A stretch of 64,000 nucleotides of DNA from Streptomyces globosus. GTDB lineage: Bacteria; Actinomycetota; Actinomycetes; Streptomycetales; Streptomycetaceae. The notes below the pieces were generated by a model. The model was not told the origin of the DNA and made no database searches. It was given only the letters and a program-made list of their open reading frames with translations. The position numbers and the translations under genes are program-made. The stretch lies in the NCBI RefSeq assembly GCF_003325375.1, contig NZ_CP030862.1:2049501-2113500 (forward strand), written 5' to 3'. This document shows positions 16,009-28,518 of this stretch, one piece after another. The first letter of the stretch is position 1; each line of letters opens with the position of its first letter.

Positions 16009-17187
16009 ATGCTGGACATCGCCGAAGAGCTGAACCGGTGGGTCGAGCAAGGGCGCGACTTCGCCGTCGCCACCGTCGTGGCGGTCACCGGCAGCGCGCC
16101 CCGGCAGCCCGGCGCGGCCCTCGCCGTCGACGAGGCGGGGACGGCCGTCGGCTCGGTCTCCGGCGGGTGCGTGGAGGGCGCGGTGTACGACCTGTGCGTG
16201 CAGGCGCTCCAGGACGGCGAGACCGTCCTGGAGCGCTTCGGATACAGCGACGACGACGCGTTCGCCGTGGGCCTGACCTGCGGCGGAATCATCGACATCC
16301 TCGTGACCCCGGTCCGCGCCGGCACCCCCGGGCGGCAGGTCTACGAGGCCGCGCTGGCCGCCGCCGCCCGCGGCGGGGCGGCCGCCGTCGCCCGCATCGC
16401 CGAAGGGCCGCAGGAACTGAAGGGCAGCGCCGTGCTCGTCCTCGGTGAGGACGGCGAGGACCGCGAGGACCGCGGGGACCGCTTCCTCGGCGGCTTCGGC
16501 GGGCACCCCGAACTGGACCGCATGGTCGCCGAGGAGGCCCGCGCCCTGCTCGACGCGGGGAAGACCGGCGTCCTGGAGGTCGGCGCCGACGGCCGGCTGT
16601 GCGGCGAGCCGCTCAAGGTGCTCGTCGAGTCCAGCGTCCCGCCCCCGCGGATGATCGTCTTCGGGGCCATCGACTTCGCGTCCGCCCTCGTGCGGATCGG
16701 CAAGTTCCTCGGCTACCACGTGACGCTGTGCGACGCGCGGCCCGTCTTCGCGACGAAGCAGCGCTTCCCCGAGGCCGACGAGATCGCCGTCGACTGGCCC
16801 CACCGCTACCTGGAGCGCACGGAGACCGACGGCCGGACCGTGCTGTGCGTCCTCACCCACGACGCCAAGTTCGACGTGCCGCTGCTGCGCCTCGCCCTGC
16901 GCCTGCCCGTCGCCTACGTCGGCGCCATGGGCTCCCGCAGGACCCACGAGGACCGCAACCGGCGGCTGCGCGACGTCGGCGTCACCGAGCTCGAACTGGC
17001 CCGCCTGCGCTCCCCGATCGGCCTGGACCTCGGCGCCCGCTCCCCGGAGGAGACCGCCCTGTCCATCGCCGCCGAGATCGTCGCCAACCGGCGGGGCGGC
17101 TCCGGGGCCGCACTGACCGGCGCCCACATCCCCATCCACCCCGACGCCCCGGCCACCGCGGCCCGGCGCATCGGCTCGGTGGCCTGA
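16009..17187 (+). CDS. xdhC: XdhC/CoxI-family molybdenum cofactor insertion protein
   Basis: ATG at 16009 preceded by CAGGAGG; 392 residues. The N-terminal XdhC/CoxI domain contains TVVAVTGSAPRQPGAALAV, GSVSGGCVEGAVYD and GLTCGGIIDILV. The C-terminal Rossmann-like XdhC_C domain contains RMIVFGAIDFASALVRIGKFLGYHVTLCDARP and AYVGAMGSRRTHEDR. Family members bind the molybdenum cofactor, promote its sulfuration and insert it into xanthine dehydrogenase. It lies 66 bp after the permease, so the two are probably co-transcribed. A charged acidic/Arg insert (EDGEDREDRGDR) separates the domains. Confidence 0.92.
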   Translation: MLDIAEELNRWVEQGRDFAVATVVAVTGSAPRQPGAALAVDEAGTAVGSVSGGCVEGAVYDLCVQALQDGETVLERFGYSDDDAFAVGLTCGGIIDILVTPVRAGTPGRQVYEAALAAAARGGAAAVARIAEGPQELKGSAVLVLGEDGEDREDRGDRFLGGFGGHPELDRMVAEEARALLDAGKTGVLEVGADGRLCGEPLKVLVESSVPPPRMIVFGAIDFASALVRIGKFLGYHVTLCDARPVFATKQRFPEADEIAVDWPHRYLERTETDGRTVLCVLTHDAKFDVPLLRLALRLPVAYVGAMGSRRTHEDRNRRLRDVGVTELELARLRSPIGLDLGARSPEETALSIAAEIVANRRGGSGAALTGAHIPIHPDAPATAARRIGSVA

Positions 17188-17252
17188 CGGGCGGGCCGTA
17201 CGGAAAAAGGGCGTGCCGCGAGGGTTGCGCCCTGCTGGGCTCCCCCCTAGTT

Positions 17253-17266
17253 TTACCGGCCGGTAA
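17253..17266. promoter_or_regulatory. 14-bp perfect palindrome, probable operator
   Basis: TTACCGGCCGGTAA is a perfect palindrome 29 bp before the start of the secreted beta-propeller gene, in a short A/T-containing patch. The shape is like a TetR-family operator. No TetR gene is adjacent. Confidence 0.55.
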
Positions 17267-17294
17267 CAGCGCCTTTCCGCCTGGGAGTTGAGCG

Positions 17295-18590
17295 ATGCCC
17301 CGGACCGCCCGCACTGCCCGTACGCCCGTCCGCACGCTCCTCGCCGGCGGCGTGCTCGCCGCCGCGGCGCTCGCGGCGGCCGCCGCACCCGCGCCCGCCG
17401 CACCCCCCGCGCCCGCCTCGGCCCGGCCTGCCGCACCCGATGCGGCCGGGCTGCGCGAGGTGCTCTTCGTCGGCAACAACTGGGAGGGCACCGCCGACGT
17501 CCTCGCCTCCACCGGCGGCATGGAGCGCATCGGCCGCATCAACGTCGTCCCCGACAAGGAGGAGCGCCTCCGGGAGATCCACCTCAACCCGGTGAAGCTC
17601 GCCTTCTTCCTCGGGATCCGGCACAGCGCCGGAGAGGGCCACGACCAGCTCGTCGACGACATGTACACCACCCCCGACGGCTCCGCCGTGGTCGTCTCCC
17701 GCCCGAGCTTCGCCGACGTCGTCTCCCTCGACCTGCGCACCGGCCGCATCAACTGGCGCTTCCCCGTCTCCGGCTACCGCTCCGACCACATGGCCGTCTC
17801 GCCCGACGGCACCCGGGTCGCGGTGTCCGCGTCCACCTCGAACACCGTCCACGTCCTCGACATCGCGACCGGCCGCCAGGTCGGCTCGTTCGCCACCGGC
17901 GACAAGCCGCACGAGAACACCTTCTCCCGCGACGGCCGGCTGATCTGGAACGCCTCCATCGGCGAGGTCAACACCGCCCTGGACGCGCCCTGGCTCGACT
18001 GGACCAAGGGCGACCGGAAGTTCACCGTCGTGGACGCGCAGACCTTCCGCACCGTCCGCACCGTCGACATGCGCGAACGCCTCGACGCCGCCGGCCGCTC
18101 CGACCTGTCCGACTCGATCCGGCCGAACGCCTTCACCCCGGACGAGTCGATGCTGTACTTCCAGGTCTCCTTCTTCAACGGCTTCGCCGAGTACGACGTC
18201 GCCGCCGACCGCATCACCCGCGTCAAGACCCTCCCGAAGAACCCGAAGACCCCCGCCGACCGCATGGCCTGGGTCAACGACTCCCGCCACCACGGCATGG
18301 CCATGAGCCCGGACGGCGCGAAGCTGTGCATCGCCGGCACCATGGACGACTACGCCACCGTCGTGGACCGGGCCACCCTCGCCGAGGGGCCGCTCGTCCC
18401 CGCCGACAAGCCGTACTGGGCGACCGTCAGCGGCGACGGCACGGCCTGCGTCATCTCCGAGAGCGGCTCCGACCGCGTCACCGCCATCGACTTCGCCACC
18501 GGCGAGAAGCGGGTCTCCGTCCCCGTCGGCGACCACCCGCAGCGCGTCCGCCTCGGCCGGGTCCCGGCCGACTGGACCGGGACCCGGTAG
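17295..18590 (+). CDS. Secreted beta-propeller (YVTN-type) repeat protein
   Basis: ATG at 17295 with GGGAG nine bases upstream; 431 residues. The N-terminus is a Sec-like signal: Arg-rich start, an Ala-rich hydrophobic core (LLAGGVLAAAALAAAAAPAP) and APA cleavage-like sites near residue 35. The mature part contains repeated blade motifs such as NLRTGRINWRFPVSGYRSDHMAVSPDGTR-type segments, VHVLDIATGRQVGSFATGDKPHENTFSRDG and VVDRATLAEGPLVPADKPYWATVSGDG. This fits a six- or seven-bladed propeller, related to YVTN or PQQ-binding-like repeats. No enzymatic residues are evident. It is convergent with geosmin synthase, eight bases apart. Confidence 0.82.
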   Translation: MPRTARTARTPVRTLLAGGVLAAAALAAAAAPAPAAPPAPASARPAAPDAAGLREVLFVGNNWEGTADVLASTGGMERIGRINVVPDKEERLREIHLNPVKLAFFLGIRHSAGEGHDQLVDDMYTTPDGSAVVVSRPSFADVVSLDLRTGRINWRFPVSGYRSDHMAVSPDGTRVAVSASTSNTVHVLDIATGRQVGSFATGDKPHENTFSRDGRLIWNASIGEVNTALDAPWLDWTKGDRKFTVVDAQTFRTVRTVDMRERLDAAGRSDLSDSIRPNAFTPDESMLYFQVSFFNGFAEYDVAADRITRVKTLPKNPKTPADRMAWVNDSRHHGMAMSPDGAKLCIAGTMDDYATVVDRATLAEGPLVPADKPYWATVSGDGTACVISESGSDRVTAIDFATGEKRVSVPVGDHPQRVRLGRVPADWTGTR

Positions 18591-18597
18591 CCGCGGC

Positions 18598-21015
<2,418 letters not shown>

Positions 21016-24000
21016 TCAGCCGCCGTCGGACTCCAGGTTGCCCTCGGTGTCCAGGTACACCTGCCGCAGCGCCTCCAGCACCTGCGGGTCCGGCTTCTCC
21101 CACATGCCGCGGGACTCCGCCTCCAGCAGCCGTTCGGCGATGCCGTGCAGCGCCCAGGGGTTGGCCTCCTCCAGGAACGCGCGGTTCTCCGGGTCCAGGA
21201 CGTACGTCTCGGTCAGCTTGTCGTACATCCAGTCCGCGACCACGCCCGTCGTGGCGTCGTACCCGAACAGGTAGTCCACCGTCGCCGCCAGCTCGAAGGC
21301 GCCCTTGTAGCCGTGCCGGCGCATCGCCTCGATCCACCGCGGATTGACCACGCGGGCGCGGAAGACGCGGCTGGTCTCCTCCACCAGGGTGCGGGTCTTG
21401 ACCGTCTCCGGGCGGGTGGAGTCGCCGATGTACGCCTCCGGCGCCGTGCCGCGCAGCGCGCGGACCGTCGCCACCATGCCGCCGTGGTACTGGAAGTAGT
21501 CGTCCGAGTCGGCGATGTCGTGCTCGCGGGTGTCCGTGTTCTTCGCGGCCACCGTGATCCGCTTGTACGCGGACTCCATCTCGGCGCGCGCCGGGCGGCC
21601 CTCCAGGCCGCGGCCGTACGCGTAGCCGCCCCACACCGTGTAGACCTCCGCCAGGTCGGCGTCGGTGCGCCAGTCCCGCGAGTCGATCAGCTGGAGGATG
21701 CCGGCGCCGTAGGTGCCCGGCCGGGAGCCGAAGATGCGGGTGGTGGCGCGCCGCTCGTCGCCGTGCTCGGCCAGGTCGGCCTGCGCGTGGGCCCGTACGA
21801 AGTTCTGCTCCGCCGGCTCGTCGAGCGCGGCCACGAGCCGTACCGCGTCGTCGAGCAGGCCGATGACGTGCGGGAAGGCGTCCCGGAAGAAGCCGGAGAT
21901 GCGCAGCGTGACGTCGACGCGGGGCCGGCCCAGCTCGGCGGGCGGGATCGCCTCCAGGGAGGTCACCCGGCGCGAGGCCTCGTCCCACACCGGGCGCACG
22001 CCGAGGAGGGCCAGCGCCTCGGCGACGTCGTCGCCGGCGGTGCGCATCGCGCTCGTGCCCCACAGGGACAGGCCCACCGACGCCGGCCACTCGCCGTTGT
22101 CGGTGCGGTAGCGCTCCAGCAGCGACTCCGCCAGTGCCTGGCCGGTCTCCCACGCGAGGCGGGAGGGCACGGCCTTCGGGTCGACGGAGTAGAAGTTGCG
22201 GCCGGTCGGCAGCACGTTGACCAGGCCGCGCAGCGGCGAGCCGGACGGGCCGGCCGGGACGAACCGGCCGTCGAGCGCGGCCACCACGTGCGCGATCTCG
22301 TCGGTGGTGCCGGCCAGGCGGGGGACGACCTCGCGGGCCGCGAAGTCCAGCACCGCCGCGACCTGCTCCGGGTGCCCGGCGGCTACCCGGGACACGGCGG
22401 CCGGGTCCCAGCCGGCGTCCTCCATCGCCTGCACCAGCCCGCGCGCCGCCTCCTCCGCCTCGTCGGCGGAGGTGCGGGTCGCCTTGGACTCGTCCAGGCC
22501 GAGGGCCTCGCGCAGGCCGGGCAGGGCCGTGGTGCCGCCCCAGATCTGGCGGGCGCGCAGGATGGCCAGGACCAGGTTGACGCGGGCCTCACCGGCCGGG
22601 GCGCCGCCCAGGACGTGCAGGCCGTCGCGGATCTGCGCGTCCTTCACCTCGCACAGCCAGCCGTCGACGTGCAGCAGGAAGTCGTCGAAGCCGTCGTCGT
22701 CCGGGCGCTCCTCCAGGCCCAGGTCGTGGTCGAGCTTCGCGGCCTGGATCAGGGTCCAGATCTGCGCGCGGATCGCCGGCAGCTTCGCCGGGTCCATGGC
22801 GGAGATCTGCGCGTACTCGTCGAGGTGCTGCTCCAGGCGCGCGATGTCGCCGTACGACTCGGCGCGCGCCATCGGCGGCACCAGGTGGTCGACGAGGGTG
22901 GCGTGCACGCGCCGCTTGGCCTGGGTGCCCTCGCCCGGGTCGTTGACGAGGAACGGGTAGACGAGCGGCAGGTCGCCGAGCGCCGCGTCGGGGGCGCAGG
23001 CCGCGGACAGGCCCGCGTTCTTGCCCGGCAGCCACTCCAGGTTGCCGTGCTTGCCGAGGTGGATCATCGCGTCGGCGCCGAAGCCGCCGTCCTCGGCGGC
23101 GGCCTGGATCCACCGGTAGGCGGCCAGGTAGTGGTGCGACGGAGGCAGGTCCGGGTCGTGGTAGATCGCGATCGGGTTCTCGCCGAAGCCGCGCGGCGGC
23201 TGGATCAGGATCAGCAGGTTCCCGCGGCGCAGCGCCGCGAGGACGATGTCGCCCTCGGGGTTGGCCGAGCGGTCGACGAACATGCTGCCGGGGGCCTCAC
23301 CCCAGTGCTCCTCGACCTGCTCGCGCAGCTCCGCCGGCAGTTCGGCGTACCAGCGCCTGTAGTCGGCCGCGGGGATGCGGACCGGGTTGCGGGCGAGCTG
23401 CTCCTCCGTCAGCCAGTCCTGGTCGTGGCCGCCGGCCTCGATCAGGGCGCGGATCAGCTCGTCGCCGTCGCCGGAGACCAGGCCCGGGATGTCCTCGGCC
23501 GGCCCGAAGTCGTAGCCGCCGTCGATGAGGGCGCGCAGCAGCCGGACCGCGCTCGCCGGGGTGTCGAGGCCCACGGCGTTGCCGATCCGGGAGTGCTTCG
23601 TCGGGTACGCCGACAGCACCAGTGCGATCTTCTTGTCGGCGCGGGCGATGTGCCGCAGCCGGGCGTGCCGCACGGCGATCCCGGCGACGCGCGCGGCGCG
23701 CTCGGGGTCGGCGACGTAGGCGGGCAGCCCGTCCGCGTCGAACTCCTTGAAGGAGAACGGCACGGTGATCAGGCGGCCGTCGAACTCGGGGACGGCGACC
23801 TGCGTCGCGGCGTCCAGCGGGGACAGGCCCTCGTCGTTCTCCTCCCAGGCGCTGCGCGACCCGGTCAGGCACAGCGCCTGCAGGACGGGCACGCCGAGGC
23901 GGGCCAGCGCGCCGGCGTCCCAGGACTCGTCGTCCCCGCCGGCGGAGGCGGTCGCCGGGCGGGTGCCGCCGGCCGCGAGGACGGTCGTGACGACGGCGTC

Positions 24001-24633
24001 GGCGCCCTCCAGCGCGGCGAGCAACTCCGGCTCGGGCGTGCGCAGGGAGGACACGTACAGCGGCACGGGCGACCCGCCCGCCGCGGTGATCGCGTCGCAC
24101 AGCGCGTGCACGAAGGCGGTGTTGCCGCTCATCTGGTGGGCGCGGTAGTACAGCACGGCGATCCGCGGGCCGTCGGCCGCGGCGGACGGGGCGTCGGGGC
24201 GCTCCAGCGGGCCCCACGTCGGCGCGGCGGCGGGCGGCTCGAAGCCGTGGCCGGTCAGCAGCACCGTGTCGGACAGGAAGCGGGCCAGCTGCTCCAGGTT
24301 GTCCGGCCCGCCGTGCGCGAGGTAGGCGTGCGCCTCGGCCGCGATGCCGATCGGGACGGTCGAGGCCTCCATCAGCTGCGCGTCCGGGGCCTGTTCGCCG
24401 GTCAGCACGACGACCGGGCGGGTCTGCTCGCGGTCCAGGAGCGCCTCCAGGCCGTCCTCCCAGGCGCGCAGGCCGCCGAGGAGGCGTACGACGACCAGGT
24501 CGGCGCCGTCGAGGAGGCCGGGCAGGTCGTCCAGGGGAAGGCGGGAGGGGTTCGCGAACCGGTAGGGGACGGGGCCCCCGGCGGCGCGGGCGCTGAGCAG
24601 ATCGGTGTCGGACGTCGACAGCAGCAGGATCAT
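21016..24633 (-). CDS. cobN: Cobaltochelatase large subunit CobN
   Basis: 1205 residues, the usual length. Family landmarks include IAVLYYRAHQMSGNTAFVHAL, LSAYPTKHSRIGNAVGLDTP, the DAMIHLGKHGNLEWLPGKNAGLS segment, LWGTSAMRTAGDDVAEALALLGVRP and SRVFRARVVNPRWIEAMRRHGYKGAFE. It inserts cobalt into hydrogenobyrinate a,c-diamide in an ATP-dependent complex with ChlI/ChlD-like AAA proteins, which are not encoded here. A cobalamin riboswitch sits in its leader. The start MILLLSTSDTDLL follows a purine-rich GAGGAAGG at about 15 bases, so the ribosome site may be part of the switch. Confidence 0.95.
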   Translation of the reverse strand: MILLLSTSDTDLLSARAAGGPVPYRFANPSRLPLDDLPGLLDGADLVVVRLLGGLRAWEDGLEALLDREQTRPVVVLTGEQAPDAQLMEASTVPIGIAAEAHAYLAHGGPDNLEQLARFLSDTVLLTGHGFEPPAAAPTWGPLERPDAPSAAADGPRIAVLYYRAHQMSGNTAFVHALCDAITAAGGSPVPLYVSSLRTPEPELLAALEGADAVVTTVLAAGGTRPATASAGGDDESWDAGALARLGVPVLQALCLTGSRSAWEENDEGLSPLDAATQVAVPEFDGRLITVPFSFKEFDADGLPAYVADPERAARVAGIAVRHARLRHIARADKKIALVLSAYPTKHSRIGNAVGLDTPASAVRLLRALIDGGYDFGPAEDIPGLVSGDGDELIRALIEAGGHDQDWLTEEQLARNPVRIPAADYRRWYAELPAELREQVEEHWGEAPGSMFVDRSANPEGDIVLAALRRGNLLILIQPPRGFGENPIAIYHDPDLPPSHHYLAAYRWIQAAAEDGGFGADAMIHLGKHGNLEWLPGKNAGLSAACAPDAALGDLPLVYPFLVNDPGEGTQAKRRVHATLVDHLVPPMARAESYGDIARLEQHLDEYAQISAMDPAKLPAIRAQIWTLIQAAKLDHDLGLEERPDDDGFDDFLLHVDGWLCEVKDAQIRDGLHVLGGAPAGEARVNLVLAILRARQIWGGTTALPGLREALGLDESKATRTSADEAEEAARGLVQAMEDAGWDPAAVSRVAAGHPEQVAAVLDFAAREVVPRLAGTTDEIAHVVAALDGRFVPAGPSGSPLRGLVNVLPTGRNFYSVDPKAVPSRLAWETGQALAESLLERYRTDNGEWPASVGLSLWGTSAMRTAGDDVAEALALLGVRPVWDEASRRVTSLEAIPPAELGRPRVDVTLRISGFFRDAFPHVIGLLDDAVRLVAALDEPAEQNFVRAHAQADLAEHGDERRATTRIFGSRPGTYGAGILQLIDSRDWRTDADLAEVYTVWGGYAYGRGLEGRPARAEMESAYKRITVAAKNTDTREHDIADSDDYFQYHGGMVATVRALRGTAPEAYIGDSTRPETVKTRTLVEETSRVFRARVVNPRWIEAMRRHGYKGAFELAATVDYLFGYDATTGVVADWMYDKLTETYVLDPENRAFLEEANPWALHGIAERLLEAESRGMWEKPDPQVLEALRQVYLDTEGNLESDGG

Positions 24634-24679
24634 GCGGCGGCAGGCCTTCCTCGGGGTTTCCGCGCCCCGGGCAGTGGGG

Positions 24680-24828
24680 ACGGCGGGAGTTCCTGGCTCA
24701 CCCGGCGCCGAGCGGCTGCTCTGCCGGGCTCACAGTGGCGGGACCGCGCCGGAATCGCACCGGGCTTCCTCCCATGTCGCCGTCCTCGGCGATGAGCGGG
24801 CCGTGTGGCACGCCGAAGGTCATCTTAG
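24680..24828 (-). promoter_or_regulatory. Cobalamin (B12) riboswitch controlling cobN
   Basis: Read on the minus strand, the leader has the conserved core GGAAGCCCGGTGCGATTCCG followed by CGGTCCCGCCACTGTGA (24731-24775). It then has the B12 box AGCCAGGAACTCCCGCC (24682-24698), in the right order and spacing, about 50-190 nt before the cobN ATG. Bound adenosylcobalamin would shut off cobN. The plus-strand cobG gene begins 83 bp beyond its 5' end and has no such element of its own. Confidence 0.93.
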
Positions 24829-24910
24829 GTGCCGCCGCCCCCGGCCGGGAGTCGGGGAGGGTGGCGTCGGCCACAGCTCACGGGAGCATGGGGGGAGCGC
24901 ATCGGTGGGT

Positions 24911-26269
24911 ATGCTCGCCGCCATGCCCCAGCCCCCTTCCGCCGTATCGCGGGACGAACCGGTCATACGTGACCGCGGTGACGCCTGCCCGGGCGCACTG
25001 CGGCTCCACGCCGCCGACGACGGGTTCCTGGCCCGGATCCGGATCCCCGGCGGCATCCTCGGCGCGGACGCGGCCCGGCTGCTCGCCGACGCAGCGGACC
25101 GGCTCGGCGACGGGCACATCGACCTCACCTCGCGCGGCAACGCCCAACTCCGCGGCCTCGGCGCGTCCTGCGGCGGCGAACTGGCCGCCGTCCTGGAGCG
25201 GGCCGGGCTGCTGCCGGCGCCCGGACACGAGCGGGTCCGCAACGTCGTCGCCTCACCGCTGACCGGCCTGGACGGGCGGGGGCGGGCGGACGTCGCACCC
25301 TGGGTCGCCCGCCTGGACCGGGAGCTGTGCGCAGAGCCGGCCGCGGCCGCACTGTCGGGGCGGTTCCTGTTCGCCGTCGACGACGGGCGCGGCGACGTGC
25401 TGTCCCTGTCCGCCGACGCCAACGTCCTGGCATGCGGGGGCGGGCAGGCGCTGCTGTGGCTCGGGCCGGGCGGCCCGGACTCCCGGGCCGCCCGCGTCGC
25501 CGCGGACGACGCGCCGCGCGCCGCCGTGGCAGCCGCCCTGTGCTTCCTCGACGCGGCCCGCGCCGCCGGCACCCGCGCCTGGCGGGTCGCCGAGCTGCCG
25601 CCCGAACACCGCCCGGACGCCGCCGGGTTGGCGGCGCGCCTCGCCGCCGCCGGGATCCCGGCCGAGGTGGTTCCGCTCGACGCCCCGCAGGGCCCAGGCG
25701 GGCCCGAGCCCCTGCCCGGCGTCGTGCGCGGCACCTCCGGCGGACCGGCCGCGCTGTCCGTCCTCGCCCCGCTCGGCCGCCTCGACACCGCCCAGTGGCG
25801 GCTGCTGGCCGGGCTGTCGGGCCGCATGCGGCTCACGCCCTGGCGGGGCGTCGTCGTCCCCGGGCTCGCCGCCGGCGCCGCGGACTCCGCCCTCGCCGCC
25901 CTCGCCCGCGCCGGCCTCGCCACCGCCCCCGACAGCCCCTGGCGGTCCGTCACCGCCTGTACGGGGCGCCCCGGTTGCGCCAAGGCGCTCGCCGACGTAC
26001 GGGCCGACGCGCGCGCCGTCGCGGCCCGGGCGACCGGACCGCTGCCCGTGCACTGGTCCGGCTGCGAGCGCCGCTGCGGCCACCCCCGCGGCACCGCGTG
26101 GGTCGACCTGGTCGCCACCGGCGACGGGTACGCCGTCACGCTCGCCGCAGCCGGAACCGCCGGTCCGGCGCACCGGACCGTGAAGACTTCCGAACTGGCC
26201 GCGGTCCTCGCGGACGCACGCCGCACTGACGCATGCCGCACCCCCTCCCACGACGCAGCGAAGAAATGA
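24911..26269 (+). CDS. cobG: Precorrin-3B synthase (CobG)
   Basis: ATG at 24911 (a second in-frame ATG lies at 24923); about 452 residues. Nitrite/sulfite reductase-like fold: [47 protein letters not shown], repeated in the second half. The 4Fe-4S cysteines are CTGRPGC and CERRC in the typical C-X5-C...C-X3-C layout. CobG uses O2 to hydroxylate precorrin-3A, so it marks the aerobic cobalamin route. First gene of cobG-cobH-cobIJ, with stop/start overlaps. Divergent from cobN. Confidence 0.9.
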   Translation: MLAAMPQPPSAVSRDEPVIRDRGDACPGALRLHAADDGFLARIRIPGGILGADAARLLADAADRLGDGHIDLTSRGNAQLRGLGASCGGELAAVLERAGLLPAPGHERVRNVVASPLTGLDGRGRADVAPWVARLDRELCAEPAAAALSGRFLFAVDDGRGDVLSLSADANVLACGGGQALLWLGPGGPDSRAARVAADDAPRAAVAAALCFLDAARAAGTRAWRVAELPPEHRPDAAGLAARLAAAGIPAEVVPLDAPQGPGGPEPLPGVVRGTSGGPAALSVLAPLGRLDTAQWRLLAGLSGRMRLTPWRGVVVPGLAAGAADSALAALARAGLATAPDSPWRSVTACTGRPGCAKALADVRADARAVAARATGPLPVHWSGCERRCGHPRGTAWVDLVATGDGYAVTLAAAGTAGPAHRTVKTSELAAVLADARRTDACRTPSHDAAKK

Positions 26270-26913
26270 GCGAGTACACAGTGTTCGAGTACGAGAAGGA
26301 CGGGGCGGAGATCTACCGCCAGTCCTTTGCCACGATCCGCGCCGAGGCGGACCTCTCCGGACTGCCCGCCTCCGTGGCGCAGGTCGCGGTGCGCATGATC
26401 CACGCCTGCGGAATGACCGACCTGCCCCAGGACCTCGGCTACACCCCGGACGTCGTGCTCCGTGCCCGGGCCGCCCTGCACGCGGGCGCCCCCATCCTCT
26501 GCGACGTGCAGATGGTCGCCAGCGGCGTCACCCGCAAGCGGCTCCCCGCCGACAACCAGGTCGTCTGCACCCTCTCCGACCCGGCCGTCCCCGCGCTCGC
26601 CGCCCGCATGGGCACCACTCGCAGCGCCGCCGCCCTGGAGGTGTGGCGCGACCGCGGCCTGCTGGAGGGCTCCGTCGTCGCCGTCGGCAACGCCCCGACC
26701 GCCCTGTTCCGCCTGCTGGAGATGATCGAGGAGGGCGCCCCGCGCCCGGCCGCCGTCATCGGCGTGCCCGTCGGCTTCATCGGCGCCGCCGAGTCCAAGG
26801 ACGCCCTCGCCGCGCACCCCTCGAACCTCGACCACCTGGTCGTCCGCGGCCGGCGCGGCGGCAGCGCCCTCGCGGCCGCCGCCCTCAACGCGATCGCGAG
26901 CGAGGAAGAATGA
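26266..26913 (+). CDS. cobH: Precorrin-8X methylmutase (CobH)
   Basis: ATG at 26266 overlaps the cobG stop as ATGA; 215 residues. Motifs: [35 protein letters not shown] with the catalytic His, [35 protein letters not shown] and [16 protein letters not shown]. It moves the C11 methyl group to C12, forming hydrogenobyrinic acid. Translationally coupled on both sides. Length and motifs are normal. Confidence 0.96.
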   Translation: MSEYTVFEYEKDGAEIYRQSFATIRAEADLSGLPASVAQVAVRMIHACGMTDLPQDLGYTPDVVLRARAALHAGAPILCDVQMVASGVTRKRLPADNQVVCTLSDPAVPALAARMGTTRSAAALEVWRDRGLLEGSVVAVGNAPTALFRLLEMIEEGAPRPAAVIGVPVGFIGAAESKDALAAHPSNLDHLVVRGRRGGSALAAAALNAIASEEE

Positions 26914-28457
26914 GCACCACCGCAGCAACCCCCGCAGCGACCCCCGCAGCCGCCGGGAGCGCGGCCGCCCCGGCCAAGGGCCGCCTCTACGGCGTCGGCC
27001 TCGGCCCCGGCGACCCGTCCCTGATGACGCTGCGCGCCGTCGAGGCCATCGCCGAGGCCGACGTCGTCGCCTACCACAGCGCCCGCCACGGCCGCTCCAT
27101 CGCCCGCTCGATCGCGGCCCGCCACCTGCGCGCCGACCATATCGAGGAGCCGCTGGTCTACCCGGTCACCACCGAGACCACCGACCACCCGGGCGGCTAC
27201 CAGGGCGCGATGGAGGAGTTCTACGAGGCCTCCGCCGCCCGCCTGGCCGCCCACCTGGACGCCGGCCGCACCGTCGCCGTCCTCGCCGAGGGCGACCCGC
27301 TCTTCTACGGCTCCTACATGCACATGCACAAGCGGCTCGCCGACCGGTACGAGGCCGAGGTGATCCCCGGCGTGACCTCGGTCAGCGCCGCCGCCGCCCG
27401 CCTCGGCACCCCGCTCGTCGAGGGCGAGGAGGTCCTGACGGTCCTCCCCGGCACCCTCCCCGAGGAGGAGCTCGCCGCGCGGCTCGCCGCGACCGACTCC
27501 GCGGTCGTCATGAAGCTGGGCCGCACCTTCCCCGCCGTCCGCCGCGCCCTGGAGACGAGCGGCCGCCTCGCCGAGGCGCGCTACGTGGAGCGGGCCACCA
27601 TGGACGGCGAGCGGACCGGGCTGCTCGCCGACACCGACCCGGACACCGTCCCCTACTTCTCCGTCGCGGTCGTCCCCAGCCGTGTCGGCAACCCCGGCAG
27701 CGTCCCGTCCGGCCCCGGCGAGGTCGCCGTCGTCGGCACCGGCCCCGCCGGACCGCTGTGGCTGACCCCCGAGACGCGGCGGGCGCTGTCCGACGCCGAG
27801 GTCCTCGTCGGCTACACCACCTACCTCGACCGGGTCCCCGCCAGGCCGGGCCAGATCCGGCACGGCTCCGACAACAAGGTCGAGGCGGAGCGCGCCGAGT
27901 TCGCCCTCGACCTCGCCCGCCGCGGCAAGCGCGTCGCCGTCGTGTCCGGCGGCGACCCGGGCGTCTTCGCCATGGCCACCGCCGTCCTGGAGGCCGCCGC
28001 GCAGGACGCCTACAAGGACGTGCCCGTACGGGTCCTGCCCGGCGTCACCGCCGCCAACGCGGCCGCCGCCGCGGCCGGCGCCCCGCTCGGCCACGACTAC
28101 GCCACCGTCTCCCTGTCCGACCGGCTCAAGCCCTGGGAGGTGATCGCGGAACGGCTGCGCGCGGCCGCCGCCGCGGACCTCGTCCTCGCCCTGTACAACC
28201 CGGGCTCGCGCAGCCGGACCTGGCAGGTCGCCAAGGCCCGCGACCTGCTGCTGGAGCTGCGCTCCCCGCACACCCCGGTGGTCGTCGCCCGCGACGTGGG
28301 CGGCCCGGAGCAGTCCGTCCGCGTCGTGACGCTGGAGACGCTGGAGCCGTCCGAGGTCGACATGCGGACCATCCTGCTGATCGGCTCCTCGCAGACACAG
28401 GTCACGGAGCGGCCCGACGGGACCTCCGTCGCCTGGACGCCCCGCCGCTACCCCTGA
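26910..28457 (+). CDS. cobIJ: Fused precorrin-2 C20- and precorrin-3B C17-methyltransferase (CobIJ)
   Basis: ATG at 26910 overlaps the cobH stop (ATGA); 515 residues. Residues about 25-255 are Cob[58 protein letters not shown]. Residues about 270-515 are Cob[66 protein letters not shown] and [13 protein letters not shown]. Both use S-adenosylmethionine. The fusion is common in actinobacteria. A short Ala/Thr/Pro leader precedes the first domain. Ends convergently with cobK. Confidence 0.95.
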   Translation: MSTTAATPAATPAAAGSAAAPAKGRLYGVGLGPGDPSLMTLRAVEAIAEADVVAYHSARHGRSIARSIAARHLRADHIEEPLVYPVTTETTDHPGGYQGAMEEFYEASAARLAAHLDAGRTVAVLAEGDPLFYGSYMHMHKRLADRYEAEVIPGVTSVSAAAARLGTPLVEGEEVLTVLPGTLPEEELAARLAATDSAVVMKLGRTFPAVRRALETSGRLAEARYVERATMDGERTGLLADTDPDTVPYFSVAVVPSRVGNPGSVPSGPGEVAVVGTGPAGPLWLTPETRRALSDAEVLVGYTTYLDRVPARPGQIRHGSDNKVEAERAEFALDLARRGKRVAVVSGGDPGVFAMATAVLEAAAQDAYKDVPVRVLPGVTAANAAAAAAGAPLGHDYATVSLSDRLKPWEVIAERLRAAAAADLVLALYNPGSRSRTWQVAKARDLLLELRSPHTPVVVARDVGGPEQSVRVVTLETLEPSEVDMRTILLIGSSQTQVTERPDGTSVAWTPRRYP

Positions 28458-28518
28458 CGGGCGGCGGCAGCCGCAGCAGGGCCCGGGGCACGACGGCGCC
28501 GGGCGCTGCCGCGGCGGC

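Noticed and set aside
14467..17436. Very long minus-strand open frame (about 989 codons) antisense to the permease and xdhC
   Set aside because: Composition is Asp/Gly/Arg/His shadow sequence typical of frames opposite GC-rich genes; the plus strand encodes two clear families here.
21145..24795. About 1216-codon plus-strand open frame opposite cobN
   Set aside because: No family resemblance and Arg/Val/Gln shadow composition; cobN on the minus strand explains the whole stretch.
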